A DNA stretch of 64,000 nt from Anaeromassilibacillus sp. An172 (GTDB lineage: Bacteria; Bacillota; Clostridia; Oscillospirales; Acutalibacteraceae): positions 1 through 64,000 of the forward strand of contig NZ_NFKS01000003.1 in assembly GCF_002160515.1 (NCBI RefSeq). The letters are read 5' to 3'. Every line of letters begins with the position of its first letter. Position 1 is the stretch's first letter. The notes beneath the pieces were generated by a model, which did no database searches, was not told the DNA's origin, and saw only the letters and a program-made list of their open reading frames with translations. Below, piece after piece: positions 1-8,467 of this stretch. Position numbers and translations under genes: made by a program.

Positions 1-81
1 ACAAAATATGCAAATGTCAGATCGTACCAACGTGACGTGACACGTGGCTGGGAACAAAGGGTTATACCCGTCTATGAAATA

Positions 82-100
82 CCCCCGGCTTTGCCGGGGG
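82..100. terminator. Strong GC-rich hairpin, probable terminator
   Basis: Perfect 8-bp stem CCCCCGGC/GCCGGGGG with a TTT loop. It lies about 40 bases beyond the stop of the minus-strand deaminase gene and downstream of whatever gene enters from the left edge. The following T-runs are weak on both strands, so it probably ends transcripts from both sides by stem strength alone. Confidence 0.6.
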
Positions 101-142
101 ATCATTATTATGCTTTATAAGCTTATATTCTGTTTTATTAAA

Positions 143-631
143 TCAATAACCGAATGCGGCGACAAGTGAATCGTCGTTTTCAATCCAGTCATTTACATCA
201 ACAACAGTGTAATCTGTTTTGTTGTTTCTGATTATAACCTTTGAAATACCTGCGTTTATTATCATGCGCTTGCACATTGCGCAGGAATTAGTGTTTTCTA
301 CATATTCTCCAGTCACTGCGTCTTTTCCAACAAGGTAAAGCTTTCCGCCAAGCATCTGGTCTCTTGCGGCATGGATTATTGCGTTAGCTTCGGCGTGAAC
401 GCTTCTGCACATTTCGTATCTTTCACCACGGGGAATGTTGTGTTTTGTTCTGAAGCAGTAGCCCAAGTCTGAGCAGTTTTTTCTGCCTCTTGGTGCGCCA
501 GTGTATCCGGTTGATACAATCTGGTCATTGTTTACTATTATCGAACCGAAATTTCTTCTGAGGCATGTTCCTCTTTCAAGAACTGTTTCGGCAATGTCGA
601 GATAATAGTTCTCTTTGTCTATTCTTGTCAT
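143..631 (-). CDS. comEB: dCMP deaminase family protein
   Basis: Zinc-dependent cytidine/deoxycytidylate deaminase of about 162 residues, close to the family length. It should deaminate dCMP to dUMP, feeding thymidylate synthesis in the cytosol. The signature is visible: an HAEANAI motif with the zinc-binding His and catalytic Glu, and a SCAMCKRM motif with the two zinc-binding Cys. The reading frame is open to a TTG at 646, but that TTG lies inside the ribosome binding site (GGAGG); the ATG at 631, eight bases downstream of GGAGG, is the better start. It follows the AbrB-like gene by 33 bases on the same strand, so the two are probably co-transcribed. The symbol follows the Bacillus homologue; substrate choice between dCMP and related nucleotides is inferred from family. 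Confidence 0.9.
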   Translation of the reverse strand: MTRIDKENYYLDIAETVLERGTCLRRNFGSIIVNNDQIVSTGYTGAPRGRKNCSDLGYCFRTKHNIPRGERYEMCRSVHAEANAIIHAARDQMLGGKLYLVGKDAVTGEYVENTNSCAMCKRMIINAGISKVIIRNNKTDYTVVDVNDWIENDDSLVAAFGY

Positions 632-664
632 TTTTGTGTCCTCCAAATTTCATTTTCCTGAGAA

Positions 665-913
665 TTATAAATTCTCCAATTCGTTTTTGCAGTTTTCGCA
701 AATTATTTTGCCTTTGTATTCCAAAAGCTGTGGGATTTCTTCGTTTCCGCAGAACAGGCATTTTTTACGGTATTTTCTCATTTCAATGCCGTTTTCGTTG
801 GTAAACAATTCAAGTTCATCGTTTACGTTGAGTCCAAACTCCTGTCTGATAGGCTTTGGAATTACGATTCGTCCCAGTTTATCGATTTTGCATAAAAAAC
901 CGGCTACCTTCAT
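665..913 (-). CDS. AbrB/SpoVT-type regulator with C-terminal zinc ribbon
   Basis: Small DNA-binding protein of 82 residues. Residues 1-47 match the AbrB swapped-hairpin domain (KIDKLGRIVIPKPIR core, then a hydrophobic strand and Leu-Glu-Leu). Residues 52-80 carry CxxC...CxxC (CLFC and CENC), a probable zinc ribbon. AbrB-family proteins are transition-state regulators that bind AT-rich DNA as dimers or tetramers. The start ATG follows AAAGGATG at a normal distance. It is first in a minus-strand operon with the deaminase gene. A palindrome lies between the -35 and -10 of its own promoter, which suggests autoregulation. The regulon is unknown. Confidence 0.85.
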   Translation of the reverse strand: MKVAGFLCKIDKLGRIVIPKPIRQEFGLNVNDELELFTNENGIEMRKYRKKCLFCGNEEIPQLLEYKGKIICENCKNELENL

Positions 914-1037
914 AGTATTTTACATCCTTTCTTTTTAGAATATTGATTTTTCCGAATTTTAATATTTTTCAGTTAAAGAAAATTATTTTAAATTGGATTT
1001 GTAAGATGCTTCTAAAATAAGAAGGTTTATGTATAAA

Positions 1038-1066
1038 ATACTACCAAAGAGTGGTAAAAAAGTCAA
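1038..1066 (-). promoter_or_regulatory. Sigma-A type promoter of the abrB-like gene with internal palindrome
   Basis: On the minus strand the -35 TTGACT (1061-1066) and -10 TAGTAT (1038-1043) are separated by exactly 17 bases. The perfect inverted repeat TACCA-N5-TGGTA (1042-1056) fills the spacer, so a protein bound there would block RNA polymerase. Operator function is inferred. Confidence 0.6.
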
Positions 1067-1144
1067 GTCTTTACAGTATATTTTTCTTTGATGAAATATT
1101 CGACAGGAAGCGACACAGGCGAAAAAGAAAAGGGGGATTTTTGC

Positions 1145-1729
1145 TTGTTAAACTACATTTTTGCAGTTTTTATCGGGGGTTCTGTCCTGTGCTCATTTTT
1201 TCTGGGTACGGCTGAACAGCTGACCTCCGGACTTTTGGAAAGCGCAGAGGTTTCTGTGAGCCTGCTTTTGACTATCGGCGGAGGCCTTTGCTTTTGGTGC
1301 GGGTTTATGGAGATAATGAGGGAATGCGGAGCCACGGCAATTGCCGCTAAAATTTTTTCTCCGGTATTAAAACATCTTTTTCCAAACATAGATGTTAAAA
1401 GCAAGGCTTTTGAAAATATCTCCCTGAATGTGGGCGCCAACTTTTTGGGGTTGGGAAATGCTGCTACTCCTTTCGGCTTGGCGGCTATGAAGGAGATTAA
1501 GCGGCTTGACAGGTGCGATGATACAGCTTCCGACAACATGATAGTTTTTGTTGTGCTGAATACAGCTTCAATTCAGCTTTTGCCAACCATGATTGGAACT
1601 TTAAGGGCAAAATACGGAAGTCAGTCGCCCTTTGATATTATTCCCTGTATTTGGATTGCCTCAAGTATTGCTTTGATTGTGGGAATCACGGCGGTTAAGC
1701 TTTTAAACAAAAGGGGGAGAAAAGCGTGA
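1145..1729 (+). CDS. spmA: Spore maturation protein A
   Basis: Integral membrane protein of 194 residues (Bacillus SpmA is of similar length). With SpmB it is needed for dehydration of the spore core; the family shares a nucleoside-transporter-like Gate domain. Hydrophobic segments run throughout, and the conserved GLGNAATPFGLAAMKE stretch is present. The frame is open upstream to 1088, but AGGGGGA at 1131-1137 sits seven bases before a TTG at 1145, giving an N-terminus (M)LNYIFAVF that matches the family. The stop overlaps the spmB start by four bases, so the two are translationally coupled. Confidence 0.9.
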   Translation: MLNYIFAVFIGGSVLCSFFLGTAEQLTSGLLESAEVSVSLLLTIGGGLCFWCGFMEIMRECGATAIAAKIFSPVLKHLFPNIDVKSKAFENISLNVGANFLGLGNAATPFGLAAMKEIKRLDRCDDTASDNMIVFVVLNTASIQLLPTMIGTLRAKYGSQSPFDIIPCIWIASSIALIVGITAVKLLNKRGRKA

Positions 1730-2235
1730 GCTATATTTTCCCCGTTATACTTTTGTCGGTAATGGCTATGGCGTTGTTCAAAAGAGTTCCGGTGTTTGAA
1801 TGTTTTTTGAGGGGAGCTAAAAGTGGTCTGACCGTATTGCTGGAGATTACTCCGGTTATTGTTGGCTTTGTGGCTATGATTGAGGTTATGAAAGCATCGG
1901 GATTATTTGATGTTTTTTCCTCATTGATTGCGCCGGCGGCGGACTTTCTTGGCTTTCCAAAGGAAATTGTTCCAATGGCTTTACTGCGTCCCGTGTCCGG
2001 CGGCGGGTCTACCGCTTTGCTTTCGGATTTGCTTTCACAGTACGGGCCTGACAGCCTTATCGGAAGAATTACAAGCGTTATGTCCGGTTCCACTGAAACT
2101 ACATTTTATGCAATAGCCGTGTATTACGGCTCGGTGGGAGTTTCAAAAACAAGGCATACTTTGTTCTGCGCTTTGCTTGCGGACTTTACCGCCGCCTGTC
2201 TTGCAGTTGTCACCGTTAAGCTGTTAATGTATTGA
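1726..2235 (+). CDS. spmB: Spore maturation protein B
   Basis: Membrane protein of 169 residues, partner of SpmA in spore core dehydration and cortex-related maturation. It has several membrane segments and the family's RPVSGGGSTALLSD and SGSTETTFYAIAVYYGSVG motifs. It starts with GTG in a GTGA overlap with the spmA stop. A terminator follows at 2256, so spmAB forms a closed two-gene unit separate from the phage-like genes that follow. Confidence 0.92.
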   Translation: MSYIFPVILLSVMAMALFKRVPVFECFLRGAKSGLTVLLEITPVIVGFVAMIEVMKASGLFDVFSSLIAPAADFLGFPKEIVPMALLRPVSGGGSTALLSDLLSQYGPDSLIGRITSVMSGSTETTFYAIAVYYGSVGVSKTRHTLFCALLADFTAACLAVVTVKLLMY

Positions 2236-2255
2236 AATTTTGTACTTTAAACCAT

Positions 2256-2301
2256 AGAGAAAGTAAGATTTTTGAAAAAATTTCTTATTTTCTCTTTTTT
2301 G
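2256..2301 (+). terminator. AT-rich intrinsic terminator after spmAB
   Basis: The inverted repeat AGAGAAAGTAAGA / TCTTATTTTCTCT (2256-2268 and 2283-2295, one mismatch) is followed at once by a T-run. It separates spmAB from the phage-like block. Confidence 0.7.
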
Positions 2302-2356
2302 TTGCACTCAATTATGCAATTTTTGACCTTTTTTTCCTGTTAACGGGAGGTGTAAT

Positions 2357-2383
2357 TTGAAACACGAGGTGAAAAGTCATTGA
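2357..2383 (+). CDS. Possible 8-codon upstream ORF coupled to the terminase gene
   Basis: GGGAGG at 2345-2350 is followed six bases later by a TTG that opens an eight-codon frame (MKHEVKSH). Its TGA overlaps the TTG start of the small terminase gene (TTGA). The second ribosome binding site, GAGGTGA, lies inside it. This could couple translation of the phage-like operon. It may equally be chance, because the duplicated SD is the only support. Confidence 0.25.
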   Translation: MKHEVKSH

Positions 2384-2892
2384 AAAGTAAATTGACAAGG
2401 CAGGAAAGACAATTCTGCTGTAACTACGTAAGCAGCGGAAATTCCACTCAGGCGGCTGTTTTGGCGGGCTGTAAGGAAGATCCGGAAACTTGGGGAGAAA
2501 ATCTTTTATGCAGGGAGGATATTGCGGACGAGATTGCAAGACTTCTTGTTATAAGAAAAAAGACGGTTTCCTCTATGGCGGTTACCGGATATAAAAAACT
2601 GGCTTTCGGAGGCATAGGGGATGCCGTGAGTTTATTATACATGGAAAACCCCGATGTTGAAAAGCTGAAAAATATGGATTTGTACTGCGTATCTGAAATA
2701 CGCAGACCTAAAGAGGGCGCTATGGAAATAAAGTTTTTTGACAGGCTTAAAGCTTTGGAAAAATTGGAGGCAGGTTCATTGGAGGATAACGGGGCGGTTT
2801 CTTTCTTTGAAGCCTTAAACAGAGGAGCGTCTGCCGTGAACAATTCAGGTTCAAGACAGGAGAGAACGGAAATTGAGTATGGCGGAGATTAA
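2380..2892 (+). CDS. Phage terminase small subunit
   Basis: About 170 residues. The N-terminus has the small-terminase helix-turn-helix pattern (LTRQERQFCCNYVSSGNSTQAA, then an Asp/Glu-Ile-Ala-Asp-Glu-Ile helix) known from PBSX-like phages. It recognises phage or packaged DNA and recruits the large subunit. The TTG start follows GAGGTGA. It overlaps the large-subunit gene by 20 bases. It is the first gene of the structural block; its presence means DNA packaging could still be directed. Confidence 0.85.
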   Translation: MKSKLTRQERQFCCNYVSSGNSTQAAVLAGCKEDPETWGENLLCREDIADEIARLLVIRKKTVSSMAVTGYKKLAFGGIGDAVSLLYMENPDVEKLKNMDLYCVSEIRRPKEGAMEIKFFDRLKALEKLEAGSLEDNGAVSFFEALNRGASAVNNSGSRQERTEIEYGGD

Positions 2893-4129
2893 GCCTTTTT
2901 CAAAAAAACAGCTTATGGCCCTTACATGGTGGTGTCCCAGCTCGCCGTGGAGAAATTATGACGCCGTTATATGCGACGGGGCGGTGAGAAGCGGAAAGAC
3001 CTTTTGTATGGTTCTGTCTTTCATTGCCTGGAGTTTTTTGGAGTTTAACGACAGCTCCTTTGCCATGTGCGGCAAGACTATAAAATCCCTCAGGAGAAAT
3101 GTGGTGACGCCGGTTCTGCCCCTTTTGAAAAGTCTGGGTTTTGAAACCGGCGAGAAGCTTTCCGAAAATATCCTTACCATTACCTATAAAGGAAGAAAAA
3201 ACAGGTACTATCTTTTCGGAGGAAGGGATGAATCTTCGGCTTCCCTCATTCAGGGAATGACCCTTGCGGGGGTGTTTTTTGACGAGGTTGCCCTTATGCC
3301 ACGGTCCTTTGTGGAACAGGCTTTGGCGAGATGTTCTGTAGGCGGGTCGAAATTCTGGTTTAACTGCAACCCCGAATACCCTCAGCACTGGTTCTATGTT
3401 GAATGGATTAAAAAGCTGAAAAAGAAAAACGCTCTTTATCTCCATTTTGTTATGGAGGATAATCCTTCACTTTCCCAAAAGACCATTGCAAGATATAAAC
3501 GGCTTTATTCGGGCGCATTTTACGAGCGGTTTATTCTTGGAAAATGGGTGGCTGTTTTCGGGGCTGTGTATCCCTTTATGGACGATGAAAGCAAATATTG
3601 CGAACCTCCCGATGAACCTATGGAGGAATATGCGGTTTCCTGCGATTACGGCACGGTTAATCCCGCTTCCTTTGGACTTTGGGGTCTTAAAAGGGGAGTA
3701 TGGTACAGGATTGAGGAATATTACTATCAATCAAGACAAACGGGTGTACAGAAAACTGACGAAGAACACTACGAAGCACTTAAAAGCCTTGTGGGAAGCA
3801 GAAAAATCAGCGTTGTGGTGGTTGACCCTTCTGCCGCCAGCTTTATTCAGGTAATTCAAAGACACGGGGAGTTTTCCGTTGTTCCGGCGAAAAACAATGT
3901 TACCGACGGTATACGAAAAACATCCACGGCTTTAAAGGAGGGAAAAATAAAAATTTGCAGCACTTGCAAGGACAGCATGAGGGAGTTTTCTCTGTACCGT
4001 TGGGAGAGCAGCGGAAAGTTCGATGTTCCGGTAAAGGAAAACGACCATGCCATGGACGACATAAGATATTTTGTCACCACTGTCCTTGAAAAAAGCACAG
4101 GCTTTGCCGCCTGCGCCGTTGCAAGATAA
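2873..4129 (+). CDS. Phage terminase large subunit (PBSX type)
   Basis: DNA-packaging motor ATPase and nuclease, 418 residues, normal length. Walker A is GAVRSGKT at residues 36-43, and Walker B is VFFDEVAL near residue 135. The C-terminal nuclease domain shows the acidic residues expected (CDYGTVNP, VVVDPSAA and the late HAMDDIRYF). The TTG start is eight bases after AGGAGAG; an ATG two codons later is an alternative. The motor and nuclease motifs are complete, so the gene looks functional and not decayed. Confidence 0.92.
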   Translation: MSMAEIKPFSKKQLMALTWWCPSSPWRNYDAVICDGAVRSGKTFCMVLSFIAWSFLEFNDSSFAMCGKTIKSLRRNVVTPVLPLLKSLGFETGEKLSENILTITYKGRKNRYYLFGGRDESSASLIQGMTLAGVFFDEVALMPRSFVEQALARCSVGGSKFWFNCNPEYPQHWFYVEWIKKLKKKNALYLHFVMEDNPSLSQKTIARYKRLYSGAFYERFILGKWVAVFGAVYPFMDDESKYCEPPDEPMEEYAVSCDYGTVNPASFGLWGLKRGVWYRIEEYYYQSRQTGVQKTDEEHYEALKSLVGSRKISVVVVDPSAASFIQVIQRHGEFSVVPAKNNVTDGIRKTSTALKEGKIKICSTCKDSMREFSLYRWESSGKFDVPVKENDHAMDDIRYFVTTVLEKSTGFAACAVAR

Positions 4130-4139
4130 GGAGGAAAAT

Positions 4140-5306
4140 TTGAAAGGTTTTTGGAAAAGCAAAAAGGATACCTCCCGAAACAGTGAAAGGGGCTGTGTAG
4201 TTCAAACCGCCGTGGGCGAGTACAAACGTCATCCTTTTTCTCTGCTTGACAGCTATTCGCCCCTTAGAAAAAGCGAGATGGAGCTTTATTCCACTTTACG
4301 AGAGGCTATTCCCATTGTGGATGCGGCTATAGGCAAGACCGTGAGATTGCTGGGCTCCTTTAAATTGGAGTGCGAAGAAAAGCGTATGCAGAAAGAGCTT
4401 GAGGATTTTTGCGCTAATGTAAAGGTAAACGGAACTTCAAGGGGACTTGAAACCTTTATTGCCCAGTATTTCGACCAGCTTTTAACCTACGGTACTGCGG
4501 TGGGGGAAATGGTTCTTGATAATGACGGAAATCTTGAGTATCTCTATAATGCGTCACTTAAGGATGTTGAAATACGAAAAGGTCAGTCCCCTTTAGAGGT
4601 GGTTATCTGTGTTGACAACAACTGCACATGGGAGCCTATTAAGCATCCCGAGCTTGTCTGTATGACTCCACTTAATCCCGAGCCGGGAGAGGTTGTGGGA
4701 AACTCTGTTTTAAAGGGTCTGCCCTTTGTAAGCTCCATATTGCTTAAAATCTTTACCGCAATAGGAACTAACTGGGAGAGAATCGGAAACGTGAGATTTG
4801 CCGTGACCTACAACCCTAAAAATGAGGGCTTTAATGCTTCCGCTCAGGCAAAACAGATTGCCGACGAATGGAGCAGAGCCATGAGAAACAAAGGCGAGGT
4901 CTGCGACTTTGTGGCGGTGGGAGATATTTCGGTTAAGGTAATCGGCGCCGACAATCAGGTGCTGGACTGCGATGTGCCTATAAAGCATATTTTGGAGCAG
5001 ATTGTGGCAAAAATGGGAATTCCGCCTTTTATTCTCGGTCTTTCGTGGTCAAGTACCGAGAGAATGAGCCAGCAGCAGGCGGATATTCTCACCAGCGAGC
5101 TTGAATATTACAGGAAAATTTTAGAGCCGGTTATTTTGAAAATCGCTCAGATGTGGTTAAGGCTTAAAGGCAGTTTATCAAAGGTTTCCGTTGTCTGGGA
5201 TAATATCAGTCTTCTTGATGAGGTTGAGCTTGCCAATGCAAGGCTTATAAACGCTCAAGCTATGCAGATTGAGGAAGCTCTCGGAAAAGGCGGTGAAAGT
5301 GAGTAA
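4140..5306 (+). CDS. Phage portal protein
   Basis: About 388 residues. The portal forms the dodecameric ring at the capsid vertex through which DNA passes. The pattern of two alpha/beta blocks and the segment IPPFILGLSWSSTERMS before a long helix (QQADILTSELEYYRKILEP) are typical. The frame extends upstream into the terminase gene, but AAGGAGGAAAAT just before a TTG at 4140 fixes the start 10 bases after the terminase stop. It lies between the terminase and protease genes, as in most tailed phages. Confidence 0.85.
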   Translation: MKGFWKSKKDTSRNSERGCVVQTAVGEYKRHPFSLLDSYSPLRKSEMELYSTLREAIPIVDAAIGKTVRLLGSFKLECEEKRMQKELEDFCANVKVNGTSRGLETFIAQYFDQLLTYGTAVGEMVLDNDGNLEYLYNASLKDVEIRKGQSPLEVVICVDNNCTWEPIKHPELVCMTPLNPEPGEVVGNSVLKGLPFVSSILLKIFTAIGTNWERIGNVRFAVTYNPKNEGFNASAQAKQIADEWSRAMRNKGEVCDFVAVGDISVKVIGADNQVLDCDVPIKHILEQIVAKMGIPPFILGLSWSSTERMSQQQADILTSELEYYRKILEPVILKIAQMWLRLKGSLSKVSVVWDNISLLDEVELANARLINAQAMQIEEALGKGGESE

Positions 5307-5330
5307 TTGAAAAAGGGTGATTTGGAAGGT

Positions 5331-6341
5331 ATGAATTTGGAGAACAGCAAAGGTCTTTTAAAAAGTATCCGTGGCGATATAGGCAATTCTCAGGCGGCTG
5401 ATGTTCCAACAGATGAGGAGCTTGAGCTTATAAACGGATACACAAGAAAAAGATTTTCTAAGGAAGAGGTATATGTATTTACGGTTGTCCTTTGCGACAA
5501 CGATGTGGACAGGGATTTTCAGAGATTCCCTGTGGAAACGCTGACCGCCCTTGAAAAAATGTTTGTGGGAAAAAGCGGTATTTTTGACCACAATCCCAGT
5601 ACAAACAACCAGACTGCACGAATTATTTCATGCAGTACAAAGAGTGTTGACGGTGTTGTGACTGCCACAGGCGACCAGTATTTTCGCCTTGAGGCGAGGG
5701 CTTATATTCCCAGAGGAAGGCAGTTTGACGATGTTATTTATGCAATAGAAAGCGGAATAAAAAAGGAAGTCAGTGTTGGATGCAGCGTAGCTTTTGAAAA
5801 ATGCTCCATATGCGGTGAAAATATGGGAAGCTGCGGACATAAAAGGGGAAATGTATACGGCGGCAAACTCTGTTACGGTGAGCTTATCGACCCCATAGAC
5901 GCTTATGAATGGAGTTTCGTTGCGGTTCCCGCCCAGAGAGAAGCAGGCGTTATCAAAAGCTATCCGGGCGGTATGGAAAGGAGTATTTCAATGGAGGAAA
6001 TATTGAAAAGCATAGGCGCAGGGGAAAGCCTCAGTCTTGACCCCATGCAGACCGAAAAGCTTTGTGGATATATAGAAAAGCTTAAAAAGGCGGCGGCTGA
6101 CGGAGCGGTTTACAGAAACGAGCTTAAAGCCGCAGTTAAAAAGTATTCGGCGATTATTCAGCCGGATATCAGCGAAAATACGATGGAAAAAATCATAAAT
6201 TCTCTCACCGTTAAAGAGCTTTCCGAGCTGAAGGCTTCCTATGAGAAAAAGGCGGCAGGGGTTATAGGAAAATGCAGACCTCAGCTTGCTTCAGTCAAAA
6301 GCGGAAAAGAGAAGAACAGCAATAAAGAATTTAAAATCTGA
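5331..6341 (+). CDS. Prohead protease with C-terminal scaffold-like region
   Basis: Residues up to about 220 resemble HK97-type prohead proteases: a DNDVDRDFQRFP segment, a candidate catalytic His in GIFDHNP, and a Ser in EVSVGCS. The last 120 residues are helical and charged (scaffold-like), ending in a Lys-rich tail. It would assemble with, then cleave, the capsid precursor. An unusual insert, CSICGENMGSCGH, could bind zinc. The start is uncertain: ATG 5331 follows AAGGGTGA by ten bases, while TTG 5307 is also preceded by a purine-rich site. Confidence 0.7.
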   Translation: MNLENSKGLLKSIRGDIGNSQAADVPTDEELELINGYTRKRFSKEEVYVFTVVLCDNDVDRDFQRFPVETLTALEKMFVGKSGIFDHNPSTNNQTARIISCSTKSVDGVVTATGDQYFRLEARAYIPRGRQFDDVIYAIESGIKKEVSVGCSVAFEKCSICGENMGSCGHKRGNVYGGKLCYGELIDPIDAYEWSFVAVPAQREAGVIKSYPGGMERSISMEEILKSIGAGESLSLDPMQTEKLCGYIEKLKKAAADGAVYRNELKAAVKKYSAIIQPDISENTMEKIINSLTVKELSELKASYEKKAAGVIGKCRPQLASVKSGKEKNSNKEFKI

Positions 6342-6356
6342 TTTGGAGGTATATAG

Positions 6357-6692
6357 ATGGAGAATGTTAGTTTTAACGGATACAACGAGAATGTTATAAC
6401 ATTGCCTGCGGCAGACGGAGTGGTAAAGGGAAGTATTGTAAAAGTTTCTGAAAATTACAAGGTTTCCAACTGCGCTGACGGCAATCAGTTTTTGGGCGTT
6501 GTTGTGAATATAAGAGGCGGCTATGCTGCGGTTCAGACAAAGGGCTACTTTAAGCTTAAAAAGGCAGGTTCAATCGGCCTTGGATTTCAGGAGCTTGCCG
6601 CTTCTTCCTCAACTGTTATTAAAGCACTTGGGGGCGGAGTTCAATGTCAGGTAATTGCCGTTGACAGCACATACGTTGAGTTTATTATATGA
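6357..6692 (+). CDS. Probable capsid decoration protein
   Basis: 111 residues, mostly beta strand, with the pattern of small head-decoration proteins: an early Gly-Ser-Ile-Val-Lys-Val strand (VVKGSIVKVSENYKV), then FLGVVVNIRGGYAAVQTKGY. It sits between the protease and major capsid genes, where decoration proteins are usually coded. It has a good GGAGG ribosome binding site. The function rests on position and fold pattern; no catalytic motif is expected. Confidence 0.6.
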   Translation: MENVSFNGYNENVITLPAADGVVKGSIVKVSENYKVSNCADGNQFLGVVVNIRGGYAAVQTKGYFKLKKAGSIGLGFQELAASSSTVIKALGGGVQCQVIAVDSTYVEFII

Positions 6693-6715
6693 TTTAAAAG
6701 GAGAGATTTATAATA

Positions 6716-7729
6716 ATGGAAATGTACGAAAAGATTAAACCGGAAAAGGGTATGTATTCCTACAGAAATAAGAGTTTTTCCGATATTTTGGAGTCTTTGG
6801 ACCCTTCCGAAAATTATATAGGAACAGAGCTTGAGGGTCTTGACGCTTTTTCAAGACAGCTCAAGAGATTTGACATCAAGGTAAGCGGAAAGTCTTCCGA
6901 CAGAATAGAAAAGTTTTTCCAGACCTCCGACAGCGCCGCTTTGTTCCCTGAATACATAAGCAGAGCGGTTCATACAGGTATGGAAAGCGTGAACATCATA
7001 AATCAGATGGTTGCGGTTGTCACAAATATCGACGGACTTGACTACAGAAGCATCGCTTCCATTCCTTATGAGGATGAGAAAAAGCTGAAGAGAGTAAACG
7101 AGGGCGCATTTATTCCTCAGACAACCGTAAAGACACAGGATCACCTGGTTCCTCTTTACAAAAGAGGAAGAATGTTGGTTTCTTCCTATGAGGCTATCAG
7201 ATATCAGCGCCTTGACCTTTTCTCTGTCACTTTAAGACAGATTGGTGCGGCTATTGCTCTTTCTCAGGCTGAGGACGCCATAAACACTATCATTAACGGC
7301 GACGGCAATTCAAATCCCTGCCCAAGCAACGATTCTGCTGATTCTGAAAACATCACTTATGACGACCTCATAAACCTTTGGACAAATCTTTCACCTTACG
7401 AGCTTAACACCATGATTGCTTCAACAGAGGCAATTAAGATGGTATTTAAAATTGACGAGATGAAGGACGCTTCCGCAGGTCTTACATTCCACGGAACAGG
7501 CAAGATGATGACTCCTTTCGGTGCAACACTTATCCATGTTCCAACCTTTGAAGGCAACAAGCTTATCGGTATGGACAAGAACTGCGCTTTGGAAATGGTT
7601 GTTTCCGGCGGTGTGCAGACTGAGTACGACAAGCTTATCGACAGACAGCTTGAAAGAGCCGCTATCACTTGCACAGCAGGCTTTGCAAAAATCTTTACCG
7701 ACGCTGCAAGAGTTATCAGCATAGCCTGA
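6716..7729 (+). CDS. Major capsid protein, HK97-like fold
   Basis: 337 residues, acidic and repeat-free. A long N-terminal region (possible scaffold delta domain) is followed by E-loop-like and P-domain-like segments (AIALSQAEDAINTIINGDGNS; later TPFGATLIHVPTF and DRQLERAAITCTAGFAKIFTDAARVISI). The position directly after the decoration gene and before the connectors is typical. The ATG at 6716 follows GGAGAGATTTATAATA. Codon use is biased to preferred codons compared with neighbouring phage genes, consistent with the most abundant structural protein. Confidence 0.8.
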   Translation: MEMYEKIKPEKGMYSYRNKSFSDILESLDPSENYIGTELEGLDAFSRQLKRFDIKVSGKSSDRIEKFFQTSDSAALFPEYISRAVHTGMESVNIINQMVAVVTNIDGLDYRSIASIPYEDEKKLKRVNEGAFIPQTTVKTQDHLVPLYKRGRMLVSSYEAIRYQRLDLFSVTLRQIGAAIALSQAEDAINTIINGDGNSNPCPSNDSADSENITYDDLINLWTNLSPYELNTMIASTEAIKMVFKIDEMKDASAGLTFHGTGKMMTPFGATLIHVPTFEGNKLIGMDKNCALEMVVSGGVQTEYDKLIDRQLERAAITCTAGFAKIFTDAARVISIA

Positions 7730-7742
7730 CGGGGGGCTTTTT

Positions 7743-8111
7743 ATGAGCTTGAAAAATGTCACGGACAGATTTTTAATGCTTTCAGGCTTAGGGGAAAGTG
7801 ATTTGAAGAGATGGACGCCTCTTTGCCGTGATTCCTTGGAATACATTGAAAGCAGACTGAAAAATAAAGATAATTCAAATGAAAATGTCTGTAGAATAAG
7901 CTCTGCCGCCGCCGCTTTGGCTTATTATTCTTACTGCCTTACCACAGGTACTTCCGGCAATCCTAAAAGATTTAAAGCCGGGGATATCGAAATAGAACAG
8001 GATTATACCCAGCTTACAGAGTCTGCAAAATCTTTGTGGCTTTGTGAAAAGGAGAAAATTTCCGACCTTTTGAAAGAGGAGGGCTTTTACTTCGGGAGGA
8101 TAATCACATGA
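7743..8111 (+). CDS. Probable head-tail connector (adaptor) protein
   Basis: 122 residues, mostly helical, with the helix-rich pattern of adaptor proteins that sit under the portal (for example SPP1 gp15-like). The start ATG follows a GGGGGG purine block, and the stop overlaps the next gene by four bases. The assignment is by size, helix content and position between capsid and stopper genes. Confidence 0.55.
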   Translation: MSLKNVTDRFLMLSGLGESDLKRWTPLCRDSLEYIESRLKNKDNSNENVCRISSAAAALAYYSYCLTTGTSGNPKRFKAGDIEIEQDYTQLTESAKSLWLCEKEKISDLLKEEGFYFGRIIT

Positions 8112-8467
8112 GCTTGGCAGAAAGAATACGCCGCTCTATTTCCCTTTACGGTGATAACGTTGTTGTCACCGTAAAGGGTGAAGCCAAAAGCGGCAAGGCT
8201 TTTATTGAACCCTTGAGATACAAAAACAGAATGTACATAGGCGGCAAAAGAATAGAGCCGGGATTTTACGACGGAGGTTACTATCTTTATATAGGTCAGT
8301 ACGATATTCCTCTTGACGATATTCAGAACACAGTGATTTCAAGGGGAGAGGAAAAGTTTTATATAAAGCGTTCCGAGATGTACAAGTCCGGAAATGAAAA
8401 TCTTTATGTGTGGGCAATAGTTGTTGTAAACACCGAAAAGGAGGATGCTGAGTATGACCAGTATTGA
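8108..8467 (+). CDS. Probable head-closure (stopper) protein
   Basis: 119 residues. The strand-rich segments GKAFIEPLRYKNRMYIGGKRIEPGFYDGGYYLYIGQYDIPL resemble PBSX XkdH-like and SPP1 gp16-like minor structural proteins. These close the capsid and provide the tail attachment site. Its start overlaps the preceding stop (ATGA), and its end overlaps the next gene, so translation is coupled. Confidence 0.55.
   Translation: MSLAERIRRSISLYGDNVVVTVKGEAKSGKAFIEPLRYKNRMYIGGKRIEPGFYDGGYYLYIGQYDIPLDDIQNTVISRGEEKFYIKRSEMYKSGNENLYVWAIVVVNTEKEDAEYDQY

Noticed and set aside
1-120. Open frame on the plus strand from the left edge to a TAA at 118-120
   Set aside because: It runs through the GC-rich terminator hairpin, has no start in the window, and I do not recognise the 39 residues. 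It could be the tail of an upstream gene, but cannot be supported.
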